Shown here piece by piece: positions 1 through 6,833 of a stretch of 12,126 bases of DNA (position 1 is its first letter; each line of letters starts with the position of its first letter). A model generated the notes under the pieces. The model was not told where the DNA came from, ran no database searches, and saw only the letters and a list, made by a program, of their open reading frames with translations. Source of the stretch: Actinomycetes bacterium (lineage in GTDB: Bacteria > Actinomycetota > Acidimicrobiia > Acidimicrobiales > SZUA-35); the NCBI GenBank assembly GCA_024227975.1, contig JAAETV010000078.1:1-12126 (forward strand), in the 5' to 3' direction. The translations under genes and the position numbers were made by a program.

Positions 1-1398
1 ACCATGGCCCTGTTCGCCGTGCTGGTGGTGTTGACGTCGTTCTCGTCGTTCAGCGAGCCAATCATCTGCGGTGCCGTGTTGCTTGGCCTTGTCATCGTCG
101 GTGCCTCCAGCGTCGGCGACGCGGTTGGTGCCACAACCGGTGGCATCGTGTGGCTACTTCTTGGCTCGTTCGTCATCGCCGGAGCGGTTCGTGTCTCGGG
201 GTTGGCCGAGCGAATGGCACTGTCACTGGGGAGGAGGGCAACGACGGTGCACGGCCTGTTCTGGCTCGTCTCGGCCGGGGTCATGGCCACCGCCTTTCTC
301 GTGCCCTCGACTGCCGGGCGGGCCACCCTTCTCCTACCCGTATACATAGCCATCGCCGATTGGCTGCCCTCGTCGGCCGCCCGGCGGGCACTTTCGCTAC
401 TCATCCCCAGCGTTGTGCTGCTCAGCGCGTTGGCCACCCTGTTCGGAGCCGGTGCCAACCTGGTCACCGCCGAGCTGCTCGTCTCGATGGGCAACCAGCC
501 CATCGATCTTGTGCAGTGGACGCTCTACGGCTTCCCGTTCGTCGTGGCCAGCACAATACTCACGACCTTCGTCATTCTGCGCCTGTTCATGTCGGCCGAC
601 GATCGTCGAGCACCGGTGGAGGTGAAGGCGCCATCGGGGCCTTGGACCCGGTCGAGCCGGATCGTCGTCGGAGTCGTCGTCGTCATGATCGCGCTGTGGC
701 TGAGCGAGCCGTTCCATGGGGTCAGCCCCGGGGTGGTGGCCATGGCCGGCGCCGGTGTGGTCCTGGTCGGCCCCCTACGGCTCATCACGCTCGCCGAGGC
801 TCGCAAGGCGATACCCCTCGACCTGCTGGTCCTCCTGATCGTCACCGCCGAGGCTGGCGCCGCACTGGCCCGGACCGGAGCCGCCGACTGGATCGCCAAC
901 TCGCTGCTGGGGCCAGTGATGAACGGCCAGAGCTCGACTCTGACCGTGGTAGCGGTGGTGGCCACCGTGTCACTGGTCGCCCACATCGTGATCACGTCCC
1001 GCACGGCGCGGGCATCAGTACTGATCCCTGTAGTGGTGATCGCGGCCGGGGCTGCTGGTCTCGACCCCCGCGGCCTGGCCTTCCTGGCCACGGCCGCCGT
1101 TGGCTACTGCATGACCACCACCACCAGCGCCAAGCCGATCCGGGTGTTCGCCGATGTCGACGAGGGGTACACCCCTTCCGATCTGCGCAAGTTGAGTGCT
1201 TGGCTCATTCCCCTCCACTTCATCCTGCTGTTGGGGTTCGCTTTCGTGGCCTGGCCCGCCCTGGGTCTGCCGATCCAGTCCAGTTCTGCTGAGGTCACCG
1301 TTGACGACGGTGACGGGCACGCACGCGACTCGTGGTTCGACCTGTCGATCGTCGATCTCGGGGTCAACTCCGTGAGTCGCATGGCCGAACGGCCGTAA
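1..1398 (+). CDS. SLC13-family (DASS-type) anion permease, 5' end probably outside the window
   Basis: Polytopic inner-membrane transporter, probably for an organic acid anion. The protein is almost wholly hydrophobic helices to about residue 420, then a short acidic hydrophilic tail. The helix GGIVWLLLGSFVIAGAVRVS followed by GLAER matches the early conserved part of SLC13/ArsB-like permeases. FGAGANLVTAELL (about residues 147-159) stands where the family's first G-x-x-x-N-L loop is found. The two Ser-Asn-Thr sodium-site motifs of classical members are not seen; comparable positions read STAGRA (about 102-107) and SRTARA (about 332-337). The frame is open to base 1 and the first Met is at base 4; the N-terminus looks slightly short, so the true start is probably upstream. 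The stop is TAA at 1396-1398, 50 bases before a glycerate kinase, suggesting one operon and a role in glycerate or related acid uptake. Family call is firm; substrate is inference from the neighbour. Confidence 0.85.
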   Translation, partial: TMALFAVLVVLTSFSSFSEPIICGAVLLGLVIVGASSVGDAVGATTGGIVWLLLGSFVIAGAVRVSGLAERMALSLGRRATTVHGLFWLVSAGVMATAFLVPSTAGRATLLLPVYIAIADWLPSSAARRALSLLIPSVVLLSALATLFGAGANLVTAELLVSMGNQPIDLVQWTLYGFPFVVASTILTTFVILRLFMSADDRRAPVEVKAPSGPWTRSSRIVVGVVVVMIALWLSEPFHGVSPGVVAMAGAGVVLVGPLRLITLAEARKAIPLDLLVLLIVTAEAGAALARTGAADWIANSLLGPVMNGQSSTLTVVAVVATVSLVAHIVITSRTARASVLIPVVVIAAGAAGLDPRGLAFLATAAVGYCMTTTTSAKPIRVFADVDEGYTPSDLRKLSAWLIPLHFILLLGFAFVAWPALGLPIQSSSAEVTVDDGDGHARDSWFDLSIVDLGVNSVSRMAERP

Positions 1399-1433
1399 CC
1401 AAACGTCGGCGGGACCGACAAACCTCAATCCCC

Positions 1434-1440
1434 GAAGGAG
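1434..1440 (+). promoter_or_regulatory. Ribosome binding site deciding the glycerate kinase start
   Basis: GAAGGAG lies 2 bases before an ATG at 1443 and 8 bases before an in-frame ATG at 1449. Normal spacing favours 1449, which also begins the protein exactly where family members begin (MKILIAPSGYKES). Confidence 0.75.
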
Positions 1441-1448
1441 ACATGACC

Positions 1449-2612
1449 ATGAAGATTCTGATTGCCCCCAGTGGTTACAAGGAAAGCCTCGACGCTGTCG
1501 AAACGGCGCGGGCAATGGAGCTCGGTGTCATGGACATCCGACCAGATGCCAGGGTGCAGGTTCTACCCCTCCTCGACGGTGGCGAGGGCTTCACCACCGG
1601 CTTGGTCGCCGCCGTCGGTGGCACCGTCGACCATGTAGAGGTGACCGGCCCGGTCGGCCAGCCGATCACCGCCCCGATTGGCGTGATGGTGATCGATGGC
1701 ATCCGAACGGTGGTCATAGACCTGGCCTCTGCTGCCGGCTTGTCGCTCGTGCCGCGAGAACAGCGCAACCCGCTGCGCACCACCAGCTACGGATTCGGCC
1801 AGCTCATCTCGGCCGCCCTGGATCGGTCCCCTGATCGGATCCTCATCGGCTGCGGTGACTCCGGCATCAATGATGGGGGTGCCGGAATGGCAGCGGCCCT
1901 CGGGGCTCGTCTACTCGACGAGAAGGGAAACGACCTCGGTCCCGGCGGCGGCGAGTTGGTGAAGTTGGCCTCGATCGATCCCACCAACCTCGATCCTCGC
2001 CTCCAGACCACGGCCATGATCGCGGCCCTGAATCCCCACAACGTGTTGTGTGGTGAGCGGGGCGTGGCCAGGGTCTTCGGCCCCCAGAAGGGGGCGACTC
2101 CAGAACAGGTGGAGATACTGGCCGCGGCCATGGACCGCTATGCCGCCATCATTGAGCCCACCTTCGGTGTGACCGTGGCCGACCATCCCGGAGGTGGAGC
2201 TTCTGGGGGTGTTGGTGCTGGGCTCCTGGCCTTCTGCAGTGCCGACCTTCGACCCCGTTTCGACGTGGTGTTCACCTTCCTCGACATCGATTCCGCTCTC
2301 GAGGGCGTAGATCTGGTGATGACCGGTGAAGGTTGTCTCGACGGCCAAACCCCGAAGGGCAAGATTCCGGCCGAGGTGGCCGCTCGGGCCGAGATCCGGG
2401 GCATCCCGACCATTGCCGTCGCTGGCACCATCGGCCGGGGGGCTGAGTCGAACAGCGAAGCCTGTATTGATGCCTGGCTCAGCGTGGCCCAGGGACCGGG
2501 CACCCTCGACCAGGCCCTTAGCAACGCCGCTGAGCTGGTCCGGACCGGAACGGCCCAGGCCATCCGCCTGGTCGATGTGGGCCGTCGGTTGCAGGCAGCC
2601 AGGGCCGCATAG
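1449..2612 (+). CDS. Glycerate kinase, GarK/GlxK family (PF02595)
   Basis: Cytosolic enzyme that phosphorylates glycerate with ATP; characterised E. coli GarK makes 2-phosphoglycerate, which enters lower glycolysis. At 387 residues it has the usual full family length. Conserved stretches in order: MKILIAPSGYKES (1-13), DGGEG (43-47), GCGDSGINDGGAGM (134-147), HNVLCGERGVARVFGPQKGA (197-216), GGGASGGVGAGLLAF (248-262) and MTGEGCLDGQTPKGK (291-305). Where E. coli GarK has GGSATNDGG this protein has GDSGINDGG, and where GarK has a D-x-T-N-P-L segment it has NPHNVL; I recall similar variants in other actinobacterial members, so these look like subfamily features, not damage. An ATG two codons upstream (1443) is possible, but its spacing from the GAAGGAG is too short. 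It follows the SLC13 permease, so import and phosphorylation are probably coupled. The 3' end faces a convergent gene 44 bases away. Confidence 0.93.
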   Translation: MKILIAPSGYKESLDAVETARAMELGVMDIRPDARVQVLPLLDGGEGFTTGLVAAVGGTVDHVEVTGPVGQPITAPIGVMVIDGIRTVVIDLASAAGLSLVPREQRNPLRTTSYGFGQLISAALDRSPDRILIGCGDSGINDGGAGMAAALGARLLDEKGNDLGPGGGELVKLASIDPTNLDPRLQTTAMIAALNPHNVLCGERGVARVFGPQKGATPEQVEILAAAMDRYAAIIEPTFGVTVADHPGGGASGGVGAGLLAFCSADLRPRFDVVFTFLDIDSALEGVDLVMTGEGCLDGQTPKGKIPAEVAARAEIRGIPTIAVAGTIGRGAESNSEACIDAWLSVAQGPGTLDQALSNAAELVRTGTAQAIRLVDVGRRLQAARAA

Positions 2613-2637
2613 AGCCCGAGGAGATTGATCCGACTAC

Positions 2638-2656
2638 GCCGGACCAGCAACCCGGC
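2638..2656. terminator. Weak inverted repeat between convergent genes
   Basis: GCCGG (2638-2642) can pair with CCGGC (2652-2656) across a 9-base loop, in the 44-base gap between the convergent glycerate kinase and DUF3048 genes. There is no T-run on either strand. The location suits a bidirectional terminator, but the stem is short and the call is weak. Confidence 0.2.
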
Positions 2657-4294
2657 CTAGCGAACCTGGATCGAGCCGGGGGGTGCCAGCTCAATGAAGG
2701 TCTGGCCGCGGGTGAGGGGGATCTCGTTGCTGTTGCCGTCCTTGATCTTGATCACATCCGATGACTGGCTGCGGCTCCACGTTGCCGTGATGCGCTGACC
2801 GCCAGTGAAGATGTGGGCTGTCCCCGCTCCGACGGTGAGAGCCTCGGGGGAGTTGGCGTCGATATGGCTCACCCCGTAGGGCACTTCCAGCACGACGACA
2901 TTGGCGGGAGCGAGTTGCTTGCCACTGGCGGTGACGTGGGCCGACCCGTTCTGGCTTCGCCTCCAGCCCCGCTCTTGCTCGGACCAGGTGAAGTCGATAT
3001 TGGCCGAGCCGAAGTTGATGCTGACCCCTGAACTGGCGACCCCACCGGTGGGGCCTGTCCCTGGCGTGCGGTATTGGAAGATCTGGGGAGGCTTGCCGCC
3101 GCCCTGGCCGTCTCCCGCTGCATAGAGCTGCACCGGGCGTGTGTACATATTGTGAGGAGCTGACCGCCGGTTGTCTCGGAAGTAGGCGCCACCGGCAACG
3201 AGGGCGTTCACATTGACCAGGTCAGCCGCGGCCACCGCGGCCAGGACCCCACTGTTGGCTCCTGATGCAGCCAGGAGGGGAGTATTGAACTGGTCGAGGA
3301 GATCGATATCGGTCGTTCGCACTGAGCGGACAGGCCCAACGACATCGGGGATCTTGGAGTGGAAGACTGCGACCAGGCGGGTCAGCTGACCCTCGACCAT
3401 CTCCTCGTAGACCAGGTCGGCCCTCTCCAGATTCGTCGGGGGCCTAGCAGCGTCGACGTTGTCGATCTTCACCGCCAGGGCCGGCCTCAGGGGAAATACT
3501 CGGGTGGGGACACCGGTGAGGGGGTTCACCTTGTTGTAGATCTGGTCGATCCGGCCGCCGTACTCAGGGGCCCCGAGGAAGCCGGCGATCACGTTGCGGT
3601 AGGGCGTGCCGTCTTGGACGACTTGAGCCCAGTAGTCCAACCCGGAGGTCTCCGGTGCTCGTCGTAGCATGCCGACATAGAGCATGGTGGCCAGCACCCG
3701 TCCACCGATCAGCTCCCGGTACTCGGCCGAGTCGGAAAAGCTGACCATCAGCTCCCCACGGCTCATGCCCTGGGCCAGGCGACTGGTCCAATGGGCCAGT
3801 CCACCTGCGTCAGCCGAACGACCCAGCACATTGGTGTAGACCTGATTGACATATTGCTCGTTGGTCAGGGTTCCATATCGGACCTGGAACTCATTGGAGA
3901 GCACGAACTGCTCCGAGATCTGATTCATCGACGATCCGCTGCGTGCTACCTGGGCCCAGTAGGTCATACCGTCGTAGTCAGGTGACCGTTGGAAGTGGGC
4001 GTAGTAGAGCCTGACGACAGGGGCCATCGTCCCCTCGAACTCCGGGCTCTGGGCCAGGGACTCGACCAGGGCCGAAGGGTCCAACCCGCCTTCGACCAGG
4101 GCAGTCCAGTAGGCCAAGCCGGCAGCATCAGGCGGGCGCGACAGGAAATCCTCGTATTGCTGGGTGACGAAGTCCTCGGTGGTTGGCAGGGCTCCAACCG
4201 GTGTCTCAGCCGACGCTGGGCTGGCGGCGACAGCTGGGCTCATTGCTGCAGCCAATAGGAGGGCGAGGAGAGTTAGGAGCCGATTCGACATCAT
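2657..4294 (-). CDS. Secreted protein: four DUF4214 repeats plus DUF3048 (YerB-like)
   Basis: Exported protein of 545 residues, function unknown. A signal peptide is clear: a short start with Arg, a hydrophobic run LLTLLALLLAAAMSPAVA, and likely cleavage near the ASPASA segment around residues 24-29; no lipobox Cys. Four DUF4214-type repeats follow at about 40-90, 93-140, 145-196 and 198-248, each with the pattern Y/L-x-x-x-L/F-x-R-x-x-(D/E)-x-x-G-(L/M)-x-(Y/H)-W (FLSRPPDAAGLAYW; FQRSPDYDGMTYW; VLGRSADAGGLAHW; MLRRAPETSGLDYW). From about 258 on is DUF3048, with PALAVKIDN (271-279), ADLVYEEMVEG (292-302) and the signature VGPVRSVRTTDIDLLD (319-334); the C-terminal part (about 425-545) fits its second domain. 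GGGAG abuts the first of two ATGs, so the second Met (4291) may be the real start. DUF4214 appears in S-layer-like and secreted proteins, so an envelope role is plausible. Confidence 0.9.
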   Translation of the reverse strand: MMSNRLLTLLALLLAAAMSPAVAASPASAETPVGALPTTEDFVTQQYEDFLSRPPDAAGLAYWTALVEGGLDPSALVESLAQSPEFEGTMAPVVRLYYAHFQRSPDYDGMTYWAQVARSGSSMNQISEQFVLSNEFQVRYGTLTNEQYVNQVYTNVLGRSADAGGLAHWTSRLAQGMSRGELMVSFSDSAEYRELIGGRVLATMLYVGMLRRAPETSGLDYWAQVVQDGTPYRNVIAGFLGAPEYGGRIDQIYNKVNPLTGVPTRVFPLRPALAVKIDNVDAARPPTNLERADLVYEEMVEGQLTRLVAVFHSKIPDVVGPVRSVRTTDIDLLDQFNTPLLAASGANSGVLAAVAAADLVNVNALVAGGAYFRDNRRSAPHNMYTRPVQLYAAGDGQGGGKPPQIFQYRTPGTGPTGGVASSGVSINFGSANIDFTWSEQERGWRRSQNGSAHVTASGKQLAPANVVVLEVPYGVSHIDANSPEALTVGAGTAHIFTGGQRITATWSRSQSSDVIKIKDGNSNEIPLTRGQTFIELAPPGSIQVR

Positions 4295-4345
4295 CTCCCA
4301 TCGGCACAGACCTCGGCGGCTGTACCTATTCGGGCCGGTGCCGCA

Positions 4346-5107
4346 TCAGAAGGCTGACCAGCCTCCGTCATAGCCGACGACCTGACCGGTTTGGAATCGT
4401 GACGACCCATCGAGGAATCCCCCGCAGAACTCGGCGAACTCTGCCATCGTCCCCAGCCGACCGAGGGGAACACTGGCCTCGATCTTGGCCATTACCTCAG
4501 GGTCGTCGGCCCCGGTAGCCGCCCGGAACCCATCGAAATCCATGAAGTTGGTGCCGATCGCATTGACCTGCACCCCCTGGCCGGCGACCTCGGCCCCAAC
4601 ATTGCGGACCAACATGTTGGCCCCCGCTCTGGCTGCGGAGTAAAGGGGAGCGTTCGGAGTCGGCCGCAATCCAGCGGCGCTGGTAATGGCCAGAACCTGA
4701 CCCGCACCGGCATCGACCAGGGGAGGGACGAAGGCCCGCAGTGCCCGGTACACGGCCTCCAGACAGCCGGACATGGCCCGTCCCATGTCATCGGCTGAGC
4801 TGGTGAGGAACCGTCCGGTCACGATCTGTCCTGAGAAGAACACAACCGAGTCGATGCGGTGGTATGCGTCCATGGCCATATCAACGAGGCGGGGGGCGGC
4901 GGTCGGTTCGTTGAGGTCGCTCACCCCATCGACGGTCCACGACTCGGCCCCCAGCTCGGCCAGCTCGGCTCCCAACTCGGGGGTCGGGTCACCGAGCACG
5001 AGGTCGAACCCACGTCGAGCCAGCATGCGGGCCAGGTCGGGCCCGACATAGTGCTTGGCATTGGCCACGATGGCCACCGGGCGAGACTGAGGATCATTGT
5101 TGGTCAC
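4346..5107 (-). CDS. Divergent short-chain dehydrogenase/reductase (SDR), catalytic Lys replaced by Arg
   Basis: SDR-fold protein of 253 residues, the usual length for classical SDRs, starting with GTG. The C-terminal half is recognisable: strand-end Ser143 in ITSAAG, Tyr156, a VQVNAIGTNF segment (179-188) where most members have V-N-x-I-x-P-G, LGRLGTMAEFAEF (215-227) and the final YDGGW (246-250). Two hallmarks are altered. The nucleotide-binding T-G-x-x-x-G-x-G loop reads ANAKHYVG (15-22), and the Y-x-x-x-K pair reads YSAAR, so Arg160 is in the Lys position; the N-A-G motif reads FSGQ. Oxidoreductase activity is therefore uncertain; it may use the cofactor differently or not be catalytic. 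It is divergent from the DUF35-thiolase pair across 65 bases, which suggests a linked pathway. A -10-like TAGGCT six bases before the GTG suggests a leaderless mRNA. Confidence 0.85.
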   Translation of the reverse strand: MTNNDPQSRPVAIVANAKHYVGPDLARMLARRGFDLVLGDPTPELGAELAELGAESWTVDGVSDLNEPTAAPRLVDMAMDAYHRIDSVVFFSGQIVTGRFLTSSADDMGRAMSGCLEAVYRALRAFVPPLVDAGAGQVLAITSAAGLRPTPNAPLYSAARAGANMLVRNVGAEVAGQGVQVNAIGTNFMDFDGFRAATGADDPEVMAKIEASVPLGRLGTMAEFAEFCGGFLDGSSRFQTGQVVGYDGGWSAF

Positions 5108-5113
5108 GGGCCG

Positions 5114-5119
5114 AGCCTA
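5114..5119 (-). promoter_or_regulatory. Leaderless-type -10 hexamer for the divergent SDR
   Basis: On the minus strand, TAGGCT fits TANNNT and is followed by six bases (CGGCCC) and then the GTG start at 5107. This is the arrangement of actinobacterial leaderless promoters. No convincing -35 and no ribosome binding site are seen. Confidence 0.5.
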
Positions 5120-5160
5120 GACAGCCTGGGCCGGGTAGGACGGGTCGTTTGACGGTTCGC

Positions 5161-5166
5161 TACGGT
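5161..5166 (+). promoter_or_regulatory. Leaderless-type -10 hexamer for the DUF35-thiolase operon
   Basis: TACGGT fits TANNNT and is followed by TGGCCC and a GTG at 5173. The layout mirrors the minus-strand promoter 41 bases away, and the six-base gap ends in GGCCC in both. No -35 at normal spacing is clear; a TTGACG at 5149-5154 lies only six bases upstream of the hexamer. Confidence 0.5.
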
Positions 5167-5172
5167 TGGCCC

Positions 5173-5589
5173 GTGGCAAACACCCGAGCGCGCTATCCCG
5201 AACTGATGACGGTCAATGACCCCCCGACCATTCGGGGTCAGGAGTGTGGGGCCTGCGGGCGTCGCTTCTTCCCTCCCGATCCCTACGGGTGCGAGCAGTG
5301 CGGGGCCGGAGCCGAGGATCTGAGCCAGATCGAGCTTGCCGCCACCGGTTCGATCCACGCCGTGGCCACCGTCCACCGCCACCATCACCCCCGACCCGAG
5401 ACCCCGTTCACGGTGGCCACTATCGTCCTCGACGATGGCATCACCCTGAAGGCCGTGCTGGAGGGTGACACCACCCAAGCCGGGGTGGGAGCCCGAGTGC
5501 ACGGTGTCGCCGTCGGCTGGGACCACGAAGATGACGGGACTGAGATCGTCGACCTTCGCTTCGCCATCGACGATGGGGAGGCGGTCTGA
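5173..5589 (+). CDS. DUF35/OB-fold zinc-ribbon protein, partner of the downstream thiolase-like protein
   Basis: Small accessory subunit of about 138 residues. An N-terminal rubredoxin-like zinc ribbon is visible as C-G-A-C then C-E-Q-C (CGACGRRFFPP and YGCEQCG). A C-terminal OB-fold region follows, in which TGSIHAVATVHR, PFTVATIVLDDG and ARVHGVAVGW are typical DUF35 strands. Proteins of this family bind thiolase-fold partners and help form the acyl-CoA site; ChsH2's DUF35 domain with aldolase Ltp2 and BbsA with BbsB are known pairs. Its stop TGA shares its last base with the ATG of the thiolase gene, so translation is coupled and a complex is likely. The GTG at 5173 is preferred because a TANNNT hexamer lies six bases upstream; an in-frame ATG at 5206 and a TTG at 5149 are alternatives, and no ribosome binding site is seen before any of them. 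Confidence 0.88.
   Translation: MANTRARYPELMTVNDPPTIRGQECGACGRRFFPPDPYGCEQCGAGAEDLSQIELAATGSIHAVATVHRHHHPRPETPFTVATIVLDDGITLKAVLEGDTTQAGVGARVHGVAVGWDHEDDGTEIVDLRFAIDDGEAV
5575..5581 (+). promoter_or_regulatory. Ribosome binding site of the thiolase-like gene
   Basis: GGGGAGG sits inside the end of the DUF35 gene, seven bases before the ATG at 5589, and supports that start. Confidence 0.7.
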
Positions 5590-6737
5590 TGGGGCGCAAT
5601 CTCTTGGCTGACCGTCCGGTCTATGTGGTCGGGATCGGATTCCACCCTTACCAACGAGCCAGCGACACCACCTATGTCGAGCTCGGCCTCACCGCCGTCC
5701 GCCGAGCCCTGGTCGACGGCGCACTCAGGTGGTCCGACATCGAGACGGCATATACCGGCACCGCCCTGCTCGGAATGGGGGCCAGCCGGATCATGCTCAG
5801 CCGCCTGGGGGCCACCGGGATCCCCATGGCCCAGGTCGAGAACGCTTCGGCTTCAGGCTCGACTGCGGTAGCTCAGGCCAGCCTCGATGTGGCCTCGGGT
5901 CGAACCGATGTCGCCCTAGCCCTCGGGGTCGACAAGCCCGTGGGAGGGTTGCCCATGGCCCCGACTGAGGCCGGGATCAAGAACCTCGAAGGGGGGACCG
6001 TCGTACCCTTCACCCACTTCGCTCTTCTGGCCTCGGAGTATATGGCCACCCACGGGGTCAGCCCCGAACAGGTGGCCGGGGTCGCCCTCAAGAACCACCG
6101 CAATGGAGCTAGGAACCCCAACGCTCAGCGCCGTCGGGAGCGGACACTGGAGGAGATCATGGATCAGCCCATCTCGGGCTCGATGACCAGGCTCCAGTGC
6201 TGTCCCGTCGGGGAGGGAGCAGCCGCCGTCATCATTGCCTCCGATGATGGCATCGACCGTCTCGGTCTCGACCGCTCCCGTGCGGTGCGGATCTTGGCCT
6301 CGGCCACCCGTAGCCAGAGGCTTTACGGGCCTGGGGTCGGTATCGACGCCGCCCTCACCGTCGAGACGGCCCAGGCCGCCTTCGATCAGGCTTCGATCGA
6401 ACCGACCGACATGGATGTGCTCGAGGTCCACGACGCCTTCAGCATCGAGGAACTGCTCTACACCGAAGCCCTCGGTTTCTGCGGCCCCGGCCAGGCCGCA
6501 TCGCTGGTCCAATCCGGTGAATTCGACCTTGGTGGGCGGTGTGCCGTCAGCCCGTCCGGAGGCTTGCTGGCCATGGGCCATCCGATCGGCCCGACCGGGG
6601 CGGGGCAAGTAGCCGAAGTGACTCGCCAGATGCGAGGAGAAGCCGGCGACCGTCAACAACCAGGGGCCAGGCTCGGTCTGGCCCACATGGTTGGGGTTGG
6701 CGCCGTCTGCGTCGTCCACGTCCTGGCCAAGCCCTGA
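5589..6737 (+). CDS. Thiolase-fold (SCP-x/lipid-transfer-type) protein lacking the nucleophilic Cys
   Basis: Cytosolic thiolase-superfamily protein of 382 residues, the common length of SCP-x-thiolase or Ltp-type proteins. Recognisable parts are VYVVGIGFHPYQR (11-23), the ENASASGSTAV loop (84-94), TRLQCCPVGEGAAAVI (about 199-214), HDAFSIEELLYTEALG (281-296), GGLLAMGHPIGPTGAGQ (325-341) and GLAHMVGVGAVCVV near the end. His281, His331 and Cys374 occupy conserved thiolase active-site positions, but residue 87, normally the acyl-accepting Cys in E-N-A-C-A-S-G, is Ser. A classical Claisen thiolase reaction through a Cys thioester is therefore unlikely. The overlapping upstream DUF35 gene points to a two-subunit enzyme; Ltp2-ChsH2 is a precedent for such a pair acting as a retro-aldolase. 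A carbon-carbon lyase or synthase acting on an acyl-CoA is the best guess; a low-activity Ser enzyme is an alternative. Confidence 0.88.
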   Translation: MGRNLLADRPVYVVGIGFHPYQRASDTTYVELGLTAVRRALVDGALRWSDIETAYTGTALLGMGASRIMLSRLGATGIPMAQVENASASGSTAVAQASLDVASGRTDVALALGVDKPVGGLPMAPTEAGIKNLEGGTVVPFTHFALLASEYMATHGVSPEQVAGVALKNHRNGARNPNAQRRRERTLEEIMDQPISGSMTRLQCCPVGEGAAAVIIASDDGIDRLGLDRSRAVRILASATRSQRLYGPGVGIDAALTVETAQAAFDQASIEPTDMDVLEVHDAFSIEELLYTEALGFCGPGQAASLVQSGEFDLGGRCAVSPSGGLLAMGHPIGPTGAGQVAEVTRQMRGEAGDRQQPGARLGLAHMVGVGAVCVVHVLAKP

Positions 6738-6819
6738 TCAGCTGAGCGGCCCAACATTGGTCTGTACCGATCGTTGGTCCAGCCCCCAGTCCGAATCGGC
6801 CCGCTGGAGATAGCCGGGC

Positions 6820-6825
6820 TACGCT
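6820..6825 (+). promoter_or_regulatory. Leaderless-type -10 hexamer for the first LLM oxidoreductase
   Basis: TACGCT fits TANNNT and ends eight bases before the ATG at 6834. It shares GCTACG with the promoter before 5173 (GCTACGGT versus GCTACGCT). No ribosome binding site is seen before this ATG. The rest of the 96-base gap (6738-6833) shows no gene and no strong hairpin. Confidence 0.45.
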
Positions 6826-6833
6826 GCCAGACC

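Noticed and set aside
150..1292. Long open frame (380 codons) inside the permease gene on the same strand
   Set aside because: Rich in Arg, Gly, Pro and His with no family resemblance; a typical high-GC shadow of the real frame.
4302..4343. CGGCAC/GTGCCG inverted pair between the two minus-strand genes
   Set aside because: Six-base arms 30 bases apart with no T-run; easily chance in this base composition.
5149..5154. TTGACG as a -35 box for the DUF35 operon
   Set aside because: Only six bases separate it from the TACGGT hexamer, far short of the usual 16-18.
5916..6719. 267-codon antisense frame over the thiolase-like gene
   Set aside because: No recognisable domain, and the opposite strand encodes a conserved protein over the same bases.
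6750..6780. CCAAC...GTTGG pair and ATTGGTC/GTTGGTC near-repeat in the gap before the LLM gene
   Set aside because: Short, imperfect and not placed against a promoter or start.
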